Positions 52,333 to 61,297 of a stretch of DNA of 64,000 bases are shown here, piece by piece. Within the stretch, counting starts at the first letter, position 1, and the number at the start of each line of letters is the position of its first letter. Position numbers and translations under genes: made by a program. A model generated the notes under the pieces. It saw only the letters and a list, made by a program, of their open reading frames with translations, had not been told where the DNA came from and did not search any database. Source of the DNA: Paracoccus sediminilitoris (GTDB lineage: Bacteria; Pseudomonadota; Alphaproteobacteria; Rhodobacterales; Rhodobacteraceae); contig NZ_QJPK01000002.1 in assembly GCF_003259195.1 (NCBI RefSeq), positions 186,001 through 250,000 of the forward strand, written 5' to 3'.

Positions 52333-53343
52333 TCAGGTCGTCTGGCGTGCGATAAACTGACCGGGCAGGGCGACGTCATGGGTCAGCTTGCCCTCCAGCA
52401 CCTCCAGCAGGCATTCGGCCATGGCGGTGATCGGCTGGCGATAGGTGGTCAGCTGATAGGCGGGCGAACTGGACAGCGGGATGTCGTCGAACCCCGTCAC
52501 GGCGATGTCCTGCGGCACGCGCAGCCCCAGGCGGTAACGGATCGCATCCATGGCGCCGATGGCGATGATGTCGTTTTCGCAGACCAGAACATCGGGGCGG
52601 TCGGCCGCTGTGCGGTCCTGCAGCAGCGCGGTCACGCGGTCGATGGCGGGGCCGAAATCATAAGCCGCGGCATTGATCGAGGGCACATGCGTCCCGGTGC
52701 GTTCCTGCCAGTATTCGGTGAAGGTCGACTTGCGGTGCAGCTTGGCCGATTGCGTGTCGGGACCGGCCAGGAAGACGGGCTTGCGATAGCCGCGTTCCAG
52801 CAGGTGATCGGCCATCTGGCGCATGGCGATCACGTCGTCGCAGGCGATGGTCAGCGTGTTCGGATTCTGGCTGTAGCGGGCGAAGATCACCAGCTTCTTC
52901 AGCCGCCGCGCCCCAAGCGCCGTTTCCAGCATCTTGTCGTCGAAGCGGGTGCCGATCACGACCGCCGCATCGACCCGGCGCTGGCTGGCCGCCAGCAGTG
53001 CCGCCGAGGCGTCCTCGCTGTCGGACATATGCACCAGCAGCGTCCCCCAGCCCCGCGACCATAGGATGCGCGTCAGCCGTTCCAGCAGCACCAGCTTGTG
53101 CGGATTGTTGAAATCGTTGGTGATCAGCGCGATCAGGTTCGACCGATCCGAGGCCAGCGACGAGGCCATCAGGTCGGGTGCATATCCCAGGGCCTCGGCA
53201 GCGGCAATCACGCGTTCGCGGCTTTGCCGCGAGATCGAGGCATCCTTCTTGAAGGCGCGGGCCACGGTCCAGCGCGACACCCCCGCCGCGGCGGCGACGT
53301 GGTCGGCGGTCACGGTATCGGTGCTGTCTTCGGGGTCTGCCAT
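52333..53343 (-). CDS. LacI-family repressor of the inositol locus
   Basis: 336 residues. HTH VTADHVAAAAGVSRWTVARAFKKDASISRQSRERV (in pieces), hinge LGYAPDLMASSLASDRSNLIALITND, then the effector domain with VLVCENDIIAIGAMDAIRYRLGLRVPQDIAVTGFDDIPLSSSPAYQLTT (in pieces). It is divergent from iolG across a gap with two strong palindromes, so it probably represses the inositol operon. Inositol repressors in other bacteria are often DeoR- or RpiR-type; here the role is taken by a LacI-type protein. The effector is unknown. Confidence 0.9.
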   Translation of the reverse strand: MADPEDSTDTVTADHVAAAAGVSRWTVARAFKKDASISRQSRERVIAAAEALGYAPDLMASSLASDRSNLIALITNDFNNPHKLVLLERLTRILWSRGWGTLLVHMSDSEDASAALLAASQRRVDAAVVIGTRFDDKMLETALGARRLKKLVIFARYSQNPNTLTIACDDVIAMRQMADHLLERGYRKPVFLAGPDTQSAKLHRKSTFTEYWQERTGTHVPSINAAAYDFGPAIDRVTALLQDRTAADRPDVLVCENDIIAIGAMDAIRYRLGLRVPQDIAVTGFDDIPLSSSPAYQLTTYRQPITAMAECLLEVLEGKLTHDVALPGQFIARQTT

Positions 53344-53384
53344 GGGGGCATCCTATCTTGCGCATCAGCCGACCGGAAGTGTCT

Positions 53385-53398
53385 TGCACGCGCGTGCA
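53385..53398. promoter_or_regulatory. Iol operator 1
   Basis: TGCACGCGCGTGCA, a perfect 14-bp palindrome with central CG, 42 bases from the repressor start. Its core is repeated at 53408-53421, 23 bases away centre to centre. Confidence 0.8.
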
Positions 53399-53406
53399 GA
53401 TAATTG

Positions 53407-53422
53407 TTGCACGCGCGTGCAA
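53407..53422. promoter_or_regulatory. Iol operator 2
   Basis: TTGCACGCGCGTGCAA, a perfect 16-bp palindrome containing the same 14-bp core as operator 1, 58 bases before the iolG start, where it could block the promoters on both sides. Confidence 0.8.
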
Positions 53423-53428
53423 CGCTGT

Positions 53429-53438
53429 GCAACGTTGC
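53429..53438. promoter_or_regulatory. Possible weak third iol operator
   Basis: GCAACGTTGC, a 10-bp palindrome with central CG resembling a degenerate half of operator 2; 19 bases from it centre to centre. The match is short, so this is tentative. Confidence 0.35.
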
Positions 53439-53480
53439 GTCACATACGGTTCTGCAGACGATTCGAGGGAGGAGTGCAGG

Positions 53481-54485
53481 ATGCTTAGGGTTGCCTTGCT
53501 GGGGGCGGGCCGAATCGGTCGGGTCCATGCGACATCCATCGTCATGACGAAATCCTGCGACCTGATCGCGGTGGCCGACGTGAACACCGACGCGGCCCGC
53601 GATCTGGCCGCCGAGATCGGCGCCCGCGCCATGAGCGTCGAGGAGATCATCGCGGATGCCTCGATCGATGCGGTGCTGATCGCCACCTCGACCGACACGC
53701 ATTCCGACCTGATCGAACGCGCGACCTCCGCGGGCAAGGCCGTCCTGTGCGAAAAGCCGGTCGACCTGTCGCTGGAACGCGCGCTGTCGACGCTGGCCAA
53801 GGCCGAGGCCACGGGCCAGCCGGTCATGGTCGGCTTCAACCGCCGCTTCGATCCGAATTTCGCCGCGTTGAAGACCGCCTTCGACAAGGGAGAGATCGGC
53901 AAGGGCGAATTGCTGTCCATCACCTCGTTCGATCCGGCCCCGCCGCCGGTCAGCTATGTCAAGGTGTCGGGCGGGCTGTTCCGCGACATGATGATCCATG
54001 ATTTCGACATGGCCTGCTGGATCTTCGGCGGCACCCCCGCCAAGGTCACCGCCACCGGCGCGGCCCTGGTCGATCCCGAAATCGGGGCGGCGGGCGATGT
54101 CGATACCGCCGCCGTGACCATGGTCTGGGACGACGGGCGCATCGCGGTAATCAAGAATTCGCGCCGCGCCGGATACGGCTATGACCAGCGGATCGAGGTT
54201 CTGGGCTCGGATGGGCTGCTGTCGGCTGCCAACGTGCTGGAAAACACAGTCCAGAAGATCACCACCGAAGGCGCGGTCAGCGCCAAGCCGGTGCATTTCT
54301 TCCTGGAACGCTACATGCGGGCCTATCAGGACGAATGGACGGCCTTCGTGGATGCCGTGCAGGGCGGGACGACCATGCCCGTGACCCTGCGCGAAGGCGT
54401 CGCGGCCCTTGCCTGCGCCGAGGCCGCCACCCGGTCGATGCAGACCGGCCAGACGGTCGCCATCACCCCCGACATGCTGGGATGA
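53481..54485 (+). CDS. iolG: Inositol 2-dehydrogenase, IolG
   Basis: 334 residues, Gfo/Idh/MocA family. RVALLGAGRIGRVHATSI is the NAD-binding start; CEKPVDLSLERA contains the EKP motif with the catalytic Lys; GFNRRFDPNFAALK, SGGLFRDMMIHDFDMACW (Asp and His) and a late GYDQRIEVLGSDG fit inositol 2-dehydrogenase. It oxidises myo-inositol to 2-keto-myo-inositol. The ATG at 53481 has GGGAGGAG upstream. First gene of the plus-strand operon; its stop overlaps the next start (ATGA). Confidence 0.92.
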   Translation: MLRVALLGAGRIGRVHATSIVMTKSCDLIAVADVNTDAARDLAAEIGARAMSVEEIIADASIDAVLIATSTDTHSDLIERATSAGKAVLCEKPVDLSLERALSTLAKAEATGQPVMVGFNRRFDPNFAALKTAFDKGEIGKGELLSITSFDPAPPPVSYVKVSGGLFRDMMIHDFDMACWIFGGTPAKVTATGAALVDPEIGAAGDVDTAAVTMVWDDGRIAVIKNSRRAGYGYDQRIEVLGSDGLLSAANVLENTVQKITTEGAVSAKPVHFFLERYMRAYQDEWTAFVDAVQGGTTMPVTLREGVAALACAEAATRSMQTGQTVAITPDMLG

Positions 54486-55303
54486 GCGTGATGCGCCCCA
54501 TCGGATGCTGCACTTGGATCTTCGGCACGAAGGACATCGCGGCCATCGCGGCCCGTGCCGTCCGCGCGGGGCTGGACGGGGTCGAGATCCATGGCGATCT
54601 GTCGATCGATCCGGTCCAGGCGGGGCGCATCCTGTCCGATCACGGCTTGCGGATCTTTTCGATCACGCCGGGGGACGCCGATATCAGCCATCCCGACGGG
54701 GCAATCCGCCAGGATGCGGTGGATTATTACCGCCGGCTGGTCGATTGGGCCGGATCGCTTGGCCATGCGCCGCGCGTCGGCTGCCACGGGCTGGTGCAGC
54801 GCATCCGTCCGCTGAGCGATCAGGCGCAGGAAGACGACCTGCTGGCCGACAGCACGCGCCGGATCTGCACGCTGGCCCATGGGGCCGGGCTGGATGTCTG
54901 CTTCGAGATCCTGAACCGCTATGAAAGCCACCAGGTCCGCACCGTGGCCCAGGGGTTGGCGCTGCTGGACGCGGTCGGTGCCGCGAACCTGGCGCTCTTG
55001 CCCGACGCCTATCACATGAACATCGAAGAGGCCGATCCCACCGCCGCCCTGCGGTCTGGGGGCGGGCGCATCGGCCTCTATCATCTGGCCGACAGCAATC
55101 GCGGCGCGGTGGGGGATGGTCACATCGACTTTGCCGCCCAGTTCCGCGCGCTGGACGCCATCGATTACGCGGGGCCGATGATCGTCGAACCCGCAGCCCC
55201 CGGACCCGATCCGTTCACCACGAACAAGGGTCCCGGCTTTGAGGATACGCTTGAGGATATGCTGGCCCGGTCCGTCCGGGCGATCCGCGCCTTGGGCAGC
55301 TGA
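54482..55303 (+). CDS. Sugar phosphate isomerase/epimerase family TIM-barrel protein
   Basis: 273 residues. IGCCTWIFGTKDIAAIAARAV, GLDGVEIHGDLS, VCFEILNRYESHQVRTVAQGLALL (in pieces), LLPDAYHMNIEE and GLYHLADSNRGAVGDGHIDF are the metal-binding blocks of the AP-endonuclease-2/xylose-isomerase-like fold. It resembles inosose isomerases (IolI/IolH-like) and may convert inosose isomers, fitting its place directly after iolG (ATGA overlap). No assignment to a specific Iol step is certain. Confidence 0.82.
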   Translation: MSVMRPIGCCTWIFGTKDIAAIAARAVRAGLDGVEIHGDLSIDPVQAGRILSDHGLRIFSITPGDADISHPDGAIRQDAVDYYRRLVDWAGSLGHAPRVGCHGLVQRIRPLSDQAQEDDLLADSTRRICTLAHGAGLDVCFEILNRYESHQVRTVAQGLALLDAVGAANLALLPDAYHMNIEEADPTAALRSGGGRIGLYHLADSNRGAVGDGHIDFAAQFRALDAIDYAGPMIVEPAAPGPDPFTTNKGPGFEDTLEDMLARSVRAIRALGS

Positions 55304-55390
55304 GATCCGCGCGCCCGCAGAGGCGCCGGACGAACCCGCAGGTCCGAGGAGGGGCCGGGGGGATATGACTTCAACCTTGGGAGGGAAGAC

Positions 55391-56314
55391 ATGACCACAT
55401 TCAGAACCGCCGCGGCAGTCGCCGCATTGATGGCCTTCGGCGCCCCCGCGCTGGCCCAGAATATCATCGTCGTAGCCCATGGCCAGGCGAACGACCCCTT
55501 CTGGTCGGTCGTCAAGAACGGCGCGGCCAAGGCCGGCGAACATACCGGCGCGACGGTCGATTTCCGGTCGCCCGAAACCTTCGACATGGTCGCCATGGGC
55601 CAGCTGATCGATGCCGCCGTCAACCAGGAGCCCGACGGGCTGGTCGTGTCGATCCCCGATGCGGATGCGCTTGGGCCCTCGATCGAACGCGCGGTCGATG
55701 CGGGCATCCCCGTCATCTCGATGAATTCCGGGTCCGACGTCGCCAAGGAACTGGGCGCGCTGCTGCATGTCGGCCAGTCGGAATTCGACGCGGGCAAGGC
55801 CGCAGGCGAAAAGCTGGCCGAGTTGGGCGGCAAGAAGGGCATCTGCGTCAACCAGGAGGTCGGCAACGTCTCGCTGGACCAGCGCTGCGCCGGTTTCGCA
55901 GAAGGCTTCGGCAACCCGGTTTCGGTCGTGCCGACCCAGAACGACCCGACCGAGGTCCAGTCCAAGATCCGCGCCGCCCTGGACAGCGACCCCGAGGTCG
56001 ACACCGTCCTGGGCCTGGGCGCCAGCTTGGTCGGCGAACCGGCCGTGGCCGCCGTCAAGGCGCTTGGTCGCGACGACGTCCTGATCGCCAGCTTCGATCT
56101 GTCGGCGGGCTTCCTGCAATCGGTGGCCGACGGCGACGCCGCCTTTGCCATCGACCAGCAGCAATACCTGCAGGGCTATCTGCCGGTCGCCTTCTTGGCG
56201 CTGAACGCGGAATACGGGCTGATGCCGGGCGGCGACGTGCCCTCGGGGCCGAACCTGGTGATGCAGGACAGCGCCGCGCAGGTGATCGACCTGTCCGCGC
56301 AGGGCATCCGCTGA
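55391..56314 (+). CDS. Periplasmic inositol/sugar-binding protein of an ABC transporter
   Basis: 307 residues with a signal peptide (MTTFRTAAAVAALMAFGAPALAQ). The mature part is a type I periplasmic-binding-protein fold: VVAHGQANDPFWSVVKNG, DGLVVSIPDADALGPSIERAVDAGIPVISMNSGSD (in pieces), VLGLGASLVGEPAVAAV and FDLSAGFLQSVADGDAAFAIDQQQYLQGYLPV (in pieces). It is related to ribose- and inositol-binding proteins and the operon context points to myo-inositol. GGGAGGGAAGAC precedes the ATG. An 87-base gap separates it from the isomerase gene. Confidence 0.88.
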   Translation: MTTFRTAAAVAALMAFGAPALAQNIIVVAHGQANDPFWSVVKNGAAKAGEHTGATVDFRSPETFDMVAMGQLIDAAVNQEPDGLVVSIPDADALGPSIERAVDAGIPVISMNSGSDVAKELGALLHVGQSEFDAGKAAGEKLAELGGKKGICVNQEVGNVSLDQRCAGFAEGFGNPVSVVPTQNDPTEVQSKIRAALDSDPEVDTVLGLGASLVGEPAVAAVKALGRDDVLIASFDLSAGFLQSVADGDAAFAIDQQQYLQGYLPVAFLALNAEYGLMPGGDVPSGPNLVMQDSAAQVIDLSAQGIR

Positions 56315-56328
56315 CCGGCGGCCGAACA

Positions 56329-56351
56329 GGCGGGCGCATCGCGCGCCCGCC
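56329..56351 (+). other. Intercistronic hairpin after the binding-protein gene
   Basis: GGCGGGCG (56329-56336), 7-base loop, CGCCCGCC (56344-56351), in the 70-base gap between the binding-protein and permease genes. Such stems commonly protect the upstream binding-protein message and give it higher yield than the membrane genes. Confidence 0.55.
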
Positions 56352-56384
56352 CATTCCGACAGAGCGAGAGGGGGGAGGAAACCC

Positions 56385-57488
56385 ATGGCCAACGCCACCG
56401 CATCCGCGGACGAGCGGATCAAGACCGAATCCATCACGACGCGCCTGATGAAGCGGCCCGAACTGGGGGCGATCGGCGGGGTGATCCTTGTCACCATTTT
56501 CTTCCTGTTCACCGCCAGCGGGACGATGTTCTCCTTTTCGGGGATCATGAACTTCCTGACCCCCGCGGCCCAGCTGGGCATCCTGGGGATCGCGGCCGCG
56601 ATGTTGATGATCGGCGGCGAATTCGACCTGTCGATCGGGTCGATGGTGGCCTTTGCCGGGATGATCTTCGGGGTCCTGGTCGTCAACATGGGCCTGCCGC
56701 TGATCTTCGCCATTCCGCTGACCATGGGCTTTGCCGCCGCGATGGGGGCCGTCAATGGCGCCATCGTGCTGCGCACCGGTCTGCCCAGCTTCATCGTGAC
56801 GCTGGCCTTCCTGTTCATCCTGCGCGGCGCGTCGCTGGTCGGGCTGAAGATCTTCACCAACGGCTCGACCCAGCTGCGCGGCGTGCGCGAATCGGTCGAG
56901 GGTGACTGGCTGGCCCCTTTCTTTTCGGGAGACGCCTTCGGGGGCGCCTTCCAGTGGATGGCCGACAATGGCTGGATCGAGGCGCTGAATTCCGGCGCCC
57001 CCAAGGTCCCCGGCATCCCCGTCGAGATCTTGTGGTTCATCGCCGTGGCCGCCGTCGCCACCTTCGTCCTGCTGCGCACCCCTGCCGGCAACTGGATCTT
57101 TGCCACCGGCGGCGACAAGAACGCCGCCAGCAATTCGGGCGTGCCGGTGCGCAAGGTCAAGATCTCGCTCTTTATGCTGACGGCCTGTGCTGCGGCGCTG
57201 GTGGCCATCATCACCGTCATCGACACCGGGTCGACCGATGCCCGCCGCGGCTTCATGAAGGAATTCGAGGCGATCATCGCCGCCGTCATCGGGGGCTGCC
57301 TGCTGACCGGCGGCTACGGGTCGGCCATCGGGGCCTTCTTCGGGGCGATCATCTTCGGCATGGTCACCATCGGGCTGACCTATACCGGCTTTGACCAGGA
57401 CTGGTTCCAGGTCTTTCTGGGCGGCATGCTGCTGCTGGCCGTGGTCTTCAACAACGCGATCCGCAAGCGTGTGACGGGGGAACGCTGA
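56385..57488 (+). CDS. Inositol/sugar ABC transporter permease
   Basis: 367 residues with about eight to ten membrane segments ([55 protein letters not shown] in pieces, [35 protein letters not shown]). The [10 protein letters not shown] and [20 protein letters not shown] blocks are hallmarks of the RbsC/FrcC-type BPD_transp_2 permeases. It pairs with the ATPase that starts 1 base after its stop. GGGGGGAGGAAA precedes the ATG. Confidence 0.9.
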   Translation: MANATASADERIKTESITTRLMKRPELGAIGGVILVTIFFLFTASGTMFSFSGIMNFLTPAAQLGILGIAAAMLMIGGEFDLSIGSMVAFAGMIFGVLVVNMGLPLIFAIPLTMGFAAAMGAVNGAIVLRTGLPSFIVTLAFLFILRGASLVGLKIFTNGSTQLRGVRESVEGDWLAPFFSGDAFGGAFQWMADNGWIEALNSGAPKVPGIPVEILWFIAVAAVATFVLLRTPAGNWIFATGGDKNAASNSGVPVRKVKISLFMLTACAAALVAIITVIDTGSTDARRGFMKEFEAIIAAVIGGCLLTGGYGSAIGAFFGAIIFGMVTIGLTYTGFDQDWFQVFLGGMLLLAVVFNNAIRKRVTGER

Positions 57489-57489
57489 C

Positions 57490-58266
57490 ATGACCGATCC
57501 CATCATCCGGATGCAGGGCATCAAGAAGCATTTCGGCAATGTCATCGCCCTGAACGGCGTGAACTTCGATGTGCGTCCCGGCGAATGCCACTGCCTGCTT
57601 GGCGACAACGGCGCGGGCAAGTCGACCTTCATCAAGACCATGTCGGGCGTTCACAAGCCGACCGAGGGCACGATCCTGTTCGAGGGCAAGCCCCTGTCCT
57701 TCGACAGCCCCCGCGACGCGATGGAGGCGGGGATTGCCACCGTCTTCCAGGACCTGGCCATGATCCCGCTGATGAGCGTGACGCGCAACTTCTTCATGGG
57801 GCGCGAACCCACCAGGGGCCGTTTCGTCAAGCGCTTCGACCTGGAGGCCGCCAACCGCATCTGCATGGAGGAGATGCGCAAGATGGGCATCAACCTGCGC
57901 GCGCCCGACCAGGCGGTGGGCACGCTGTCGGGCGGCGAACGCCAGACGGTCGCCATCGCGCGGGCCGTGTATTTCGGGGCCAAGGTGCTGATCCTGGACG
58001 AACCGACAAGCGCGCTTGGCGTGCGCCAGACGTCGAACGTGCTGGCGACCATCGCGCGGGTGCGGGCGCAGGGCGTGGGCGTCGTCTTCATCAGCCACAA
58101 TGTGCGCCACGCGCTGGCCGTGGGCGACCGCTTCACCGTGCTGAACCGCGGCCAAACCCTGGGCACCGCCCAGAAGGGTCAGATCGACGCCGCCGAATTG
58201 CAGGACATGATGGCCGGCGGGCAGGAGCTGGCGACGCTGGAAGGCAGCCTGGGGGGGACCATTTGA
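57490..58266 (+). CDS. Inositol/sugar ABC transporter ATPase, single-domain
   Basis: 258 residues. Walker A is [15 protein letters not shown]-loop [11 protein letters not shown], signature [15 protein letters not shown] and Walker [12 protein letters not shown], followed by [11 protein letters not shown]. Only one nucleotide-binding domain is present, like FrcA, where the ribose/IatA-type ATPases carry two in ~500 residues; the functional unit is therefore a homodimer. Its stop shares one base with the next gene (TGATG). Confidence 0.9.
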   Translation: MTDPIIRMQGIKKHFGNVIALNGVNFDVRPGECHCLLGDNGAGKSTFIKTMSGVHKPTEGTILFEGKPLSFDSPRDAMEAGIATVFQDLAMIPLMSVTRNFFMGREPTRGRFVKRFDLEAANRICMEEMRKMGINLRAPDQAVGTLSGGERQTVAIARAVYFGAKVLILDEPTSALGVRQTSNVLATIARVRAQGVGVVFISHNVRHALAVGDRFTVLNRGQTLGTAQKGQIDAAELQDMMAGGQELATLEGSLGGTI

Positions 58267-59381
58267 TGACGCAGGCGCGACCCTTGGGCGTGGCCCTGAT
58301 CGGCACCGGGTTCATGGGCAAATGCCACGCGATGGCCTGGCGCAACGTCGCCACCGTCTTTGGTGGCGCCCATCCCCGGCTGCAGGTGCTGTGTGACATG
58401 CCCGATCGTGCCGAAGCCATGGCCGCGCAGTTCGGTTTCGCCCGCGGCACCGATGACTGGCATCAGGCGGTCGCCGACCCTCAGGTGGACGTGGTCAGCA
58501 TCACCACCCCCAATGGCCTTCACCGCCCCATGGCCGAGGCCGCGCTGCGCGCCGGCAAGCATGTCTGGTTGGAAAAGCCCATGGCGCTGACGCTGGCCGA
58601 TGCGCAGGCCATGGCCGATCTGGCGGCGCAGCATCCGGGTCAGGTGACGCTCTTGGGCTACAACTATCTGCGCAGCCCGGCCTTTCAGGCGGCGCGCGAT
58701 CTGGTTGCACAGGGCGCGATCGGGCGTCTGCTGGCGTTTCGCGGCGTCTATGACGAAGACTATTCCGCCGACCCGCTCCTCCCCTGGTCATGGCGGATGA
58801 CTCACGAGGGGGGCGGCCTGGGCGCGCTTGGCGATCTGGGCTGCCACCTCGTGAGTCTGATGGTCGCGCTGATGGGGCCGGTCGATCAGGTGACGGCCAT
58901 GACCCAGATCGCGGTCCCGCAGCGTCCCTCGCCCGAAGGCCCGCGTGCGGTGGAGAATGAGGACAGCGCCTTGGCCCTGATCCGATTTGCCAGCGGGGCG
59001 CAGGGGTCATTCGCCACCTCGCGCGTGGCGCGCGGCCGAAAATGCCGCCTGCAATGGGAGGTCCACGGCAGCGACGGCACACTGGTCTTCGACCAGGAAA
59101 ACATGAACGAACTTTGGGTCCATCAGGCAGGGCAGCCAGGCTTCGTGCGGCATCTGACCGGACCCGACCAGCCCGATTTCGCGGCCTTCTGCCCCGGCGC
59201 AGGCCATAATTTCGGGTTCAACGAACAGAAGGTCATCGAATGCCGCGACCTGATGCGCGCCATCGACGGCCAGGGTCCCGCCACGCCCGATTTCGCACAG
59301 GGCCTGGAGATTGAACGGGTCATTCACGCGATGGCAGCCTCGGATGGCCGCGCCGTGACGATGAAGGAGTTTCAAGGATGA
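58266..59381 (+). CDS. Gfo/Idh/MocA-family dehydrogenase (second inositol-type oxidoreductase)
   Basis: 371 residues. [21 protein letters not shown] starts the Rossmann domain; [20 protein letters not shown] holds the EKP motif; [14 protein letters not shown] and [25 protein letters not shown] carry the substrate-side Asp/His residues. It is clearly distinct from IolG and resembles enzymes acting on scyllo-inositol or sugar ketoses. A scyllo-inositol or epimer-specific dehydrogenase feeding the iol pathway is a reasonable inference. The stop overlaps the iolC start (ATGA). Confidence 0.88.
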   Translation: MTQARPLGVALIGTGFMGKCHAMAWRNVATVFGGAHPRLQVLCDMPDRAEAMAAQFGFARGTDDWHQAVADPQVDVVSITTPNGLHRPMAEAALRAGKHVWLEKPMALTLADAQAMADLAAQHPGQVTLLGYNYLRSPAFQAARDLVAQGAIGRLLAFRGVYDEDYSADPLLPWSWRMTHEGGGLGALGDLGCHLVSLMVALMGPVDQVTAMTQIAVPQRPSPEGPRAVENEDSALALIRFASGAQGSFATSRVARGRKCRLQWEVHGSDGTLVFDQENMNELWVHQAGQPGFVRHLTGPDQPDFAAFCPGAGHNFGFNEQKVIECRDLMRAIDGQGPATPDFAQGLEIERVIHAMAASDGRAVTMKEFQG

Positions 59382-61297
59382 AGACGATTGATGTCGTGAC
59401 GATCGGTCGGAGTTCGGTTGATCTTTACGGTCAGCAGGTCGGCGGCCGGCTTGAGGACATGGGGTCCTTTGCCAAATATATCGGCGGCAGCCCGACGAAC
59501 ATCGCCTGCGGGACGGCGCGGCTGGGGCTGCGCTCGGCGGTGATCACCAAGGTCGGCGATGAACATATGGGCCGCTTCATCCGCGAACAGCTGATCCGCG
59601 AAGGCGTCGACGTGCGCGGGGTGGGAACCGATCCCGACCGGCTGACCGCACTGGTGATCCTGGGCATCCGCGATCAGGACAGCTTTCCGCTGATCTTTTA
59701 TCGCCAGGACTGCGCCGACATGGCGCTGTCGCCCGACGATATCGACGAAGACCTGATCGCCGATGCCCGCTGCGTGTTGGCGACCGGCACGCATCTGTCG
59801 CATCCGCAGACCGAGGCTGCGGTCATCAAGGCGCTGGATCTGGCGCGCCAGCATGGCGCGCGCACGGCGCTGGACATTGATTACCGTCCGAACCTCTGGG
59901 GCGTGGCCGGGCATGGCGATGGCGAAAGCCGCTTTGTCGAAAGCGCCGCCGTCACCGCGCGCCTGCAGGCGACGCTGCACCGCTTCGACCTGATCGTCGG
60001 CACCGAGGAGGAGTTCCACATTGCCGGCGGCACCACCGACACGCTGGCCGCCCTGCGCGCGGTCCGCGCCGTCAGCGATGCCACGCTGATCTGCAAGCGC
60101 GGGGCGGTGGGCGCCGTGGCCTTCGAGGGCGCGATCCCCGACAGCCTTGATGCCGGTCAGGCAGGCCCCGGCTTCCCGATCGAGGTCTTCAATGTGCTGG
60201 GCGCGGGCGACGGCTTCTTTTCGGGCCTGCTGAAGGGCTGGATGGATGACGAACCCTGGCCGCGCGCGCTGGAATACGCCAATGCCTGCGGGGCCTTCGC
60301 GGTCAGCCGCCACGGCTGCACGCCCGCCTATCCCAGCCTCGAGGAACTGCGCTTCTTCCTGGATCGCGGCGTGGTGCGCCCCGATCTGCGCAACGACGCC
60401 GATCTGGAACAGATCCATTGGGCGACGAACCGTCAGGGCCGCATGGGCGGCGACTGGTCGACGATGCGGGTCTTCGCCTTCGATCACCGTATCCAGCTGG
60501 AGGAGATGGAGGGTTATACCCCCGCCAAGGGTGGCGACTTCAAGCAGCTCTGCCTGCAGGCGGCGCTTCAGGTGCAGGACGGGCAGGCGGGCTATGGCAT
60601 CCTCTGCGACAACCGTATTGGCCGCGCGGCGCTGCATGCGGCATCGGGCACGGGCCTGTGGATCGGCAGGCCAGCCGAATGGCCCGCCTCGCGCCCGCTG
60701 ACGCTGGAACCCGAACTGGGCCCCGATTGTGGAGCCCTGCAGGAATGGGCGCGCGAGAACGTGGTCAAGGTGCTTTGCTTCTGTCACCCGGACGACGATG
60801 CCGCCCTGCGCGCCGATCAAGAAGCGACGGTCGGCAAGCTCTATGCCGCCGCGCGCCGCAACGGGCTGGATTTCCTGCTGGAGATCATCCCGTCCAAGGT
60901 CGGCCCGGTCGATGACGACACCACCGCGGCGCTGATCACCCAGTTCTATGCCGCGGGCATCTTCCCCGACTGGTGGAAGCTGGAACCGCTGACCAGCAAG
61001 CAGGCATGGTCCAAGGCCATCGCCGCCATCGAGGCGCATGACCAGAACACCCGCGGCATCGTGGTTCTGGGACTGGACGCCCCCGAGGACCAGCTGGCCG
61101 CCAGCTTTGCGGTCGCAGCCAAATTCCCGCTGGTGCGCGGTTTCGCCGTGGGCCGGACCATCTTTGGCAGCGTGGCCCACGACTGGCTGGCCGGACGCAT
61201 CGACGACGCGCAGGCGGTGGCCATGATGGCACAACGCTATGAGAGACTGTGCAATATTTGGGACGATGCGCGCGCCGCATCGCGGGTGGCGGCATGA
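59378..61297 (+). CDS. iolC: IolC-DUF2090: 5-dehydro-2-deoxygluconokinase fused to an aldolase-like domain
   Basis: 639 residues. The N-terminal ~330 residues are a PfkB kinase: [34 protein letters not shown], and [17 protein letters not shown] with the catalytic Asp. The remaining ~300 residues ([79 protein letters not shown]) are a DUF2090 domain with TIM-barrel aldolase features. It would phosphorylate 5-dehydro-2-deoxygluconate and may cleave the product to DHAP and malonate semialdehyde, replacing a separate IolJ. Both gene ends overlap neighbours by ATGA. Confidence 0.92.
   Translation: MKTIDVVTIGRSSVDLYGQQVGGRLEDMGSFAKYIGGSPTNIACGTARLGLRSAVITKVGDEHMGRFIREQLIREGVDVRGVGTDPDRLTALVILGIRDQDSFPLIFYRQDCADMALSPDDIDEDLIADARCVLATGTHLSHPQTEAAVIKALDLARQHGARTALDIDYRPNLWGVAGHGDGESRFVESAAVTARLQATLHRFDLIVGTEEEFHIAGGTTDTLAALRAVRAVSDATLICKRGAVGAVAFEGAIPDSLDAGQAGPGFPIEVFNVLGAGDGFFSGLLKGWMDDEPWPRALEYANACGAFAVSRHGCTPAYPSLEELRFFLDRGVVRPDLRNDADLEQIHWATNRQGRMGGDWSTMRVFAFDHRIQLEEMEGYTPAKGGDFKQLCLQAALQVQDGQAGYGILCDNRIGRAALHAASGTGLWIGRPAEWPASRPLTLEPELGPDCGALQEWARENVVKVLCFCHPDDDAALRADQEATVGKLYAAARRNGLDFLLEIIPSKVGPVDDDTTAALITQFYAAGIFPDWWKLEPLTSKQAWSKAIAAIEAHDQNTRGIVVLGLDAPEDQLAASFAVAAKFPLVRGFAVGRTIFGSVAHDWLAGRIDDAQAVAMMAQRYERLCNIWDDARAASRVAA

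Noticed and set aside
54326..57289. 987-codon open frame on the minus strand opposite iolG, the isomerase and transporter genes
   Set aside because: It is antisense to five well-supported overlapping genes, has no recognisable domain and low-complexity composition; long antisense frames are common in DNA this GC-rich.
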